Positions 62,346-64,000 of a DNA stretch of 64,000 nt are shown piece by piece. The position numbers and the translations under genes were made by a program. The notes under the pieces were generated by a model. The model was not told where the DNA came from and searched no databases. It saw only the letters and a list, made by a program, of their open reading frames with translations. Positions within the stretch are counted from its first letter, which is position 1. Each line of letters starts with the position of its first letter. The DNA lies in NCBI GenBank assembly GCA_017302105.1, contig JAFLCS010000006.1, forward strand, positions 1 to 64,000. The letters are read 5' to 3'. The DNA comes from Caulobacterales bacterium (GTDB lineage Bacteria > Pseudomonadota > Alphaproteobacteria > Caulobacterales > Caulobacteraceae).

Positions 62346-62392
62346 TGAACGGCGCGTCGGCATTCGCTAGGGATCTTGATCGCCGATCGGCC

Positions 62393-63118
62393 CTAGACCG
62401 GCGGTTCGGTCGGAACCACCGGCCCAAAGACGGTTTCAAAGGCGGAGCGCAAGGCGGCGTCGGCCTCGTCCATGGTGACCGGACGTCCCAGATCGACCAG
62501 GCTGGTGACGCCGTGCTCGCGGATGCCGCAGGGCACGATGCCGTCAAAGTGGCTGAGATCGGGTTCGACGTTCAGGCTGATTCCGTGAAAGCTGACCCAG
62601 CGCCGGATCTTGACCCCGATGGCGGCGATCTTGTCTTCGCGCGCGAAGCCACCCTCCCGCCGTTCGACCCACACGCCGACCCGACCTTCGCGCGGACCGG
62701 CCTCGATGTTGAAGGCATCCAGGGCTTCGACGATCCAGGCTTCCAGGCCGCGAACGAACCGCCGTATGTCTCGCCCACGCTGATTTAGATCGAGCATGAG
62801 ATAGGCCACGCGCTGGCCTGGGCCGTGGTAGGTGAATTGTCCTCCCCGGCCGGTCTGAAAGACGGGGATCGCGCCGGGTGCCAGAAGGTCTTCGGGTCGG
62901 GCCGATACCCCGGCGGTGTACAGCGGCGGGTGCTCCAGAAGCCAGATCAGCTCGTCCGCCGCGCCCTCGGCAATGGCCGCAGCGCGCGCCTCCATGGCTG
63001 CGACCGCATCCGGATAGGGTACGGGCGAGGCTGACACCGCCCAGCCGACCGGCCGGCCGTCGTCGCGCTGGAGAATGTCTAGGCCGGTTTCCATCTGCGG
63101 GATGTGGACGCGGATCAT
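62393..63118 (-). CDS. lipB: Lipoyl(octanoyl) transferase
   Basis: The 241-residue enzyme has [18 protein letters not shown], the lysine in [19 protein letters not shown] and the catalytic cysteine in [13 protein letters not shown]. It transfers octanoate from acyl carrier protein to the E2 subunits and the glycine-cleavage H protein. Length and motifs are normal. It is divergent from the FliN-like gene, with only 36 bases between the start codons. Confidence 0.95.
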   Translation of the reverse strand: MIRVHIPQMETGLDILQRDDGRPVGWAVSASPVPYPDAVAAMEARAAAIAEGAADELIWLLEHPPLYTAGVSARPEDLLAPGAIPVFQTGRGGQFTYHGPGQRVAYLMLDLNQRGRDIRRFVRGLEAWIVEALDAFNIEAGPREGRVGVWVERREGGFAREDKIAAIGVKIRRWVSFHGISLNVEPDLSHFDGIVPCGIREHGVTSLVDLGRPVTMDEADAALRSAFETVFGPVVPTEPPV

Positions 63119-63154
63119 GCGCTTCGCAAGCGATCGCTTAACTCGCCGTCAAGC

Positions 63155-63484
63155 ATGATGGGTCAGGTTGATGGTTCAGTCGCGTGTCGAGGGGTCCGGG
63201 TGTCGCTAACACTCCCAATGCCAAAGGGGGTCAGTCCGCAGGTTGCGGCCGTCAAGGTCGAGATCTCCGTGGTTCTGGGCCGGTCCAACATACCCATGCA
63301 GCAACTCCTGCGAATGGGCCGCGGTGCCGTCATCCCCCTCGATGTCGGCGAAAGTGATGAGGTCTGGATCCTGGCGAACAATCACCCCGTTGCGCGCGGT
63401 GAGATCTCCATATCGGAGGAGAAGATCGCGATTATCGTCACAGGCCCGGCCGACGTTTATGAGTTCATGGCCGGCGCCGCGTAG
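63155..63484 (+). CDS. FliN-like SpoA-domain protein
   Basis: The 109-residue protein ends in a SpoA domain: VVLGRSNIPMQQLLRMGRGAVIPLDVGESDEVWILANNHPVARGEI. It resembles the FliN of this window (13164-13496) but has a different N-terminus and only moderate similarity. No other flagellar or secretion gene is near. It may be a second motor or C-ring component or a non-flagellar paralogue. The ATG at 63155 is uncertain; other ATGs are at 63158 and 63218. It is divergent from lipB. Confidence 0.78.
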   Translation: MMGQVDGSVACRGVRVSLTLPMPKGVSPQVAAVKVEISVVLGRSNIPMQQLLRMGRGAVIPLDVGESDEVWILANNHPVARGEISISEEKIAIIVTGPADVYEFMAGAA

Positions 63485-63520
63485 CGAACCACAGGCCGAT
63501 GGAATCCGTGGCGCGTTGCA

Positions 63521-63940
63521 TCAGGGGCGAATTTCTACGACCTCGCCATCTTCCTTTGTGAAGATCCCGATGGGGCAATCGAGGACAGTCTGAACGGCTT
63601 CCGATGGCCGAGCCAGGATCACGCCCAACGGGGTCACGACAATCGGACGATTCACCAGGATCGGCTCGACCAGCATGGCCTCGAAGATGGCGGCTTCGGT
63701 CACGTTCGGTGCAAGCAGACCCATCGCCTCGGCTGGCGTGCCCTTGGTTCTGAGGATCTGCGATGGCGCAGCGCCCATTCGATCCAGCAGTTTAGCGAGT
63801 TGGTCCCGTCGCCAGCCGGTTTCCAGATAGAGCACGATATCGGGCGCGTATCCGGCGGCCCGGACCATGGCCAAGGCGTTGCGCGATGTGCCGCAAGCCG
63901 GGTTGTGAAAGAGGGTGACGGGGAAGGTCTCGGCGTTCAT
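63521..63940 (-). CDS. arsC: Arsenate reductase (glutaredoxin-dependent)
   Basis: The 139-residue protein has the nucleophile loop TLFHNPACGTSRNAL and the arginine-rich arsenate-contacting parts KGTPAEAMGLL and LVNRPIVVTPLG, typical of the ArsC/Spx-fold, glutathione/glutaredoxin-dependent enzyme. It reduces arsenate to arsenite. Its ATG overlaps the stop codon of the gene upstream on the same strand (ATGA-type junction), a likely aquaporin. Confidence 0.93.
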   Translation of the reverse strand: MNAETFPVTLFHNPACGTSRNALAMVRAAGYAPDIVLYLETGWRRDQLAKLLDRMGAAPSQILRTKGTPAEAMGLLAPNVTEAAIFEAMLVEPILVNRPIVVTPLGVILARPSEAVQTVLDCPIGIFTKEDGEVVEIRP

Positions 63941-64000
63941 GTGTCAGTCCGAAATAGGGGGCGGGCCAAGGCGGTCGCCAGCATGGCGCCGACGATCTGG
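63937..64000 (-). CDS. Probable aquaporin-family channel, C-terminal end (partial)
   Basis: Only the last 20 codons are visible: QIVGAMLATALARPLFRTDT and a TGA at 63937-63939. The Q-x-x-G-A-x-L-A-x-x-L-A pattern is typical of the last helix of MIP/aquaporin channels, which often sit before arsC in alphaproteobacteria and export arsenite. The gene continues beyond the window end. The assignment rests on a short peptide and its neighbour. Confidence 0.5.
   Translation of the reverse strand, partial: QIVGAMLATALARPLFRTDT

Overview
The window is GC-rich and densely packed DNA from an alphaproteobacterium, and gene content points to Caulobacteraceae, most likely Brevundimonas or a close relative. 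Three things support this. The flagellar operon has the order fliF-fliG-flbE-fliN-flbD-...-flhA with the Caulobacter-type regulator FlbD. A complete holdfast-polysaccharide locus (hfsD/A/B/C and hfsE/F/G/H) is arranged as in Caulobacter crescentus. CtrA-like TTAA-N7-TTAA sites lie in front of both clusters. I see no insertion sequence, integrase, prophage or CRISPR array. Genus and species are inference.

Layout. 1-9.7 kb: the end of an OmpA-type gene, a GlsB-type membrane protein, rplK-rplA with its own leader and terminator, then metabolic genes (nucleoside transporter, glutathione transferase, hotdog thioesterase, cysQ, short-chain dehydrogenase, a secreted unknown plus a lipoprotein hydrolase, leucine-type dehydrogenase). 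9.7-17.9 kb: flagellar operon with a class A beta-lactamase gene translationally coupled between flbD and flhA. 17.9-20.9 kb: CHASE3 sensor kinase, trmJ, rpsD. 20.9-22.5 kb: an unrecognised two-gene accessory patch (membrane protein plus cysteine-rich lipoprotein). 22.5-26.1 kb, minus strand: bolA, an aldo/keto-reductase-like protein lacking its catalytic residues, grxD, a thioesterase, and upstream dnaB.

26.2-36.2 kb: the holdfast locus. hfsD is divergent from hfsA-hfsB-hfsC, and hfsE-F-G-H plus one extra glycosyltransferase form a tightly coupled minus-strand operon. Together these encode initiation (HfsE), chain building (HfsG and the extra enzyme), flipping (HfsF), polymerisation (HfsC), length control and export (HfsA, HfsB, HfsD) and deacetylation (HfsH). 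A tRNA-Ser(GCU) gene follows.

36.7-48.6 kb: a TehA/SLAC1-type transporter, a TonB-dependent receptor, SCP2-domain protein plus acyl-CoA dehydrogenase, a KGG stress protein, a lone receiver-domain protein, a metallo-beta-lactamase-fold hydrolase, an amino-acid permease and hrpB. 48.6-57.3 kb: radA-cvpA-purF-SDR operon, LOG-alr, a lipoprotein, a HIT protein and small conserved proteins. 57.5-62.3 kb: an ECF sigma factor, FecR-type anti-sigma and STN-domain TonB receptor, forming a cell-surface signalling module. 62.3-64 kb: lipB, a second FliN-like protein, arsC and the end of a probable aquaporin gene.

The observations most worth following up are the beta-lactamase inside the flagellar operon, the catalytic-tetrad-less reductase placed between bolA and grxD, the HfsB-type protein whose Walker A lysine is threonine, the extra holdfast glycosyltransferase, and the lone second FliN-like protein.
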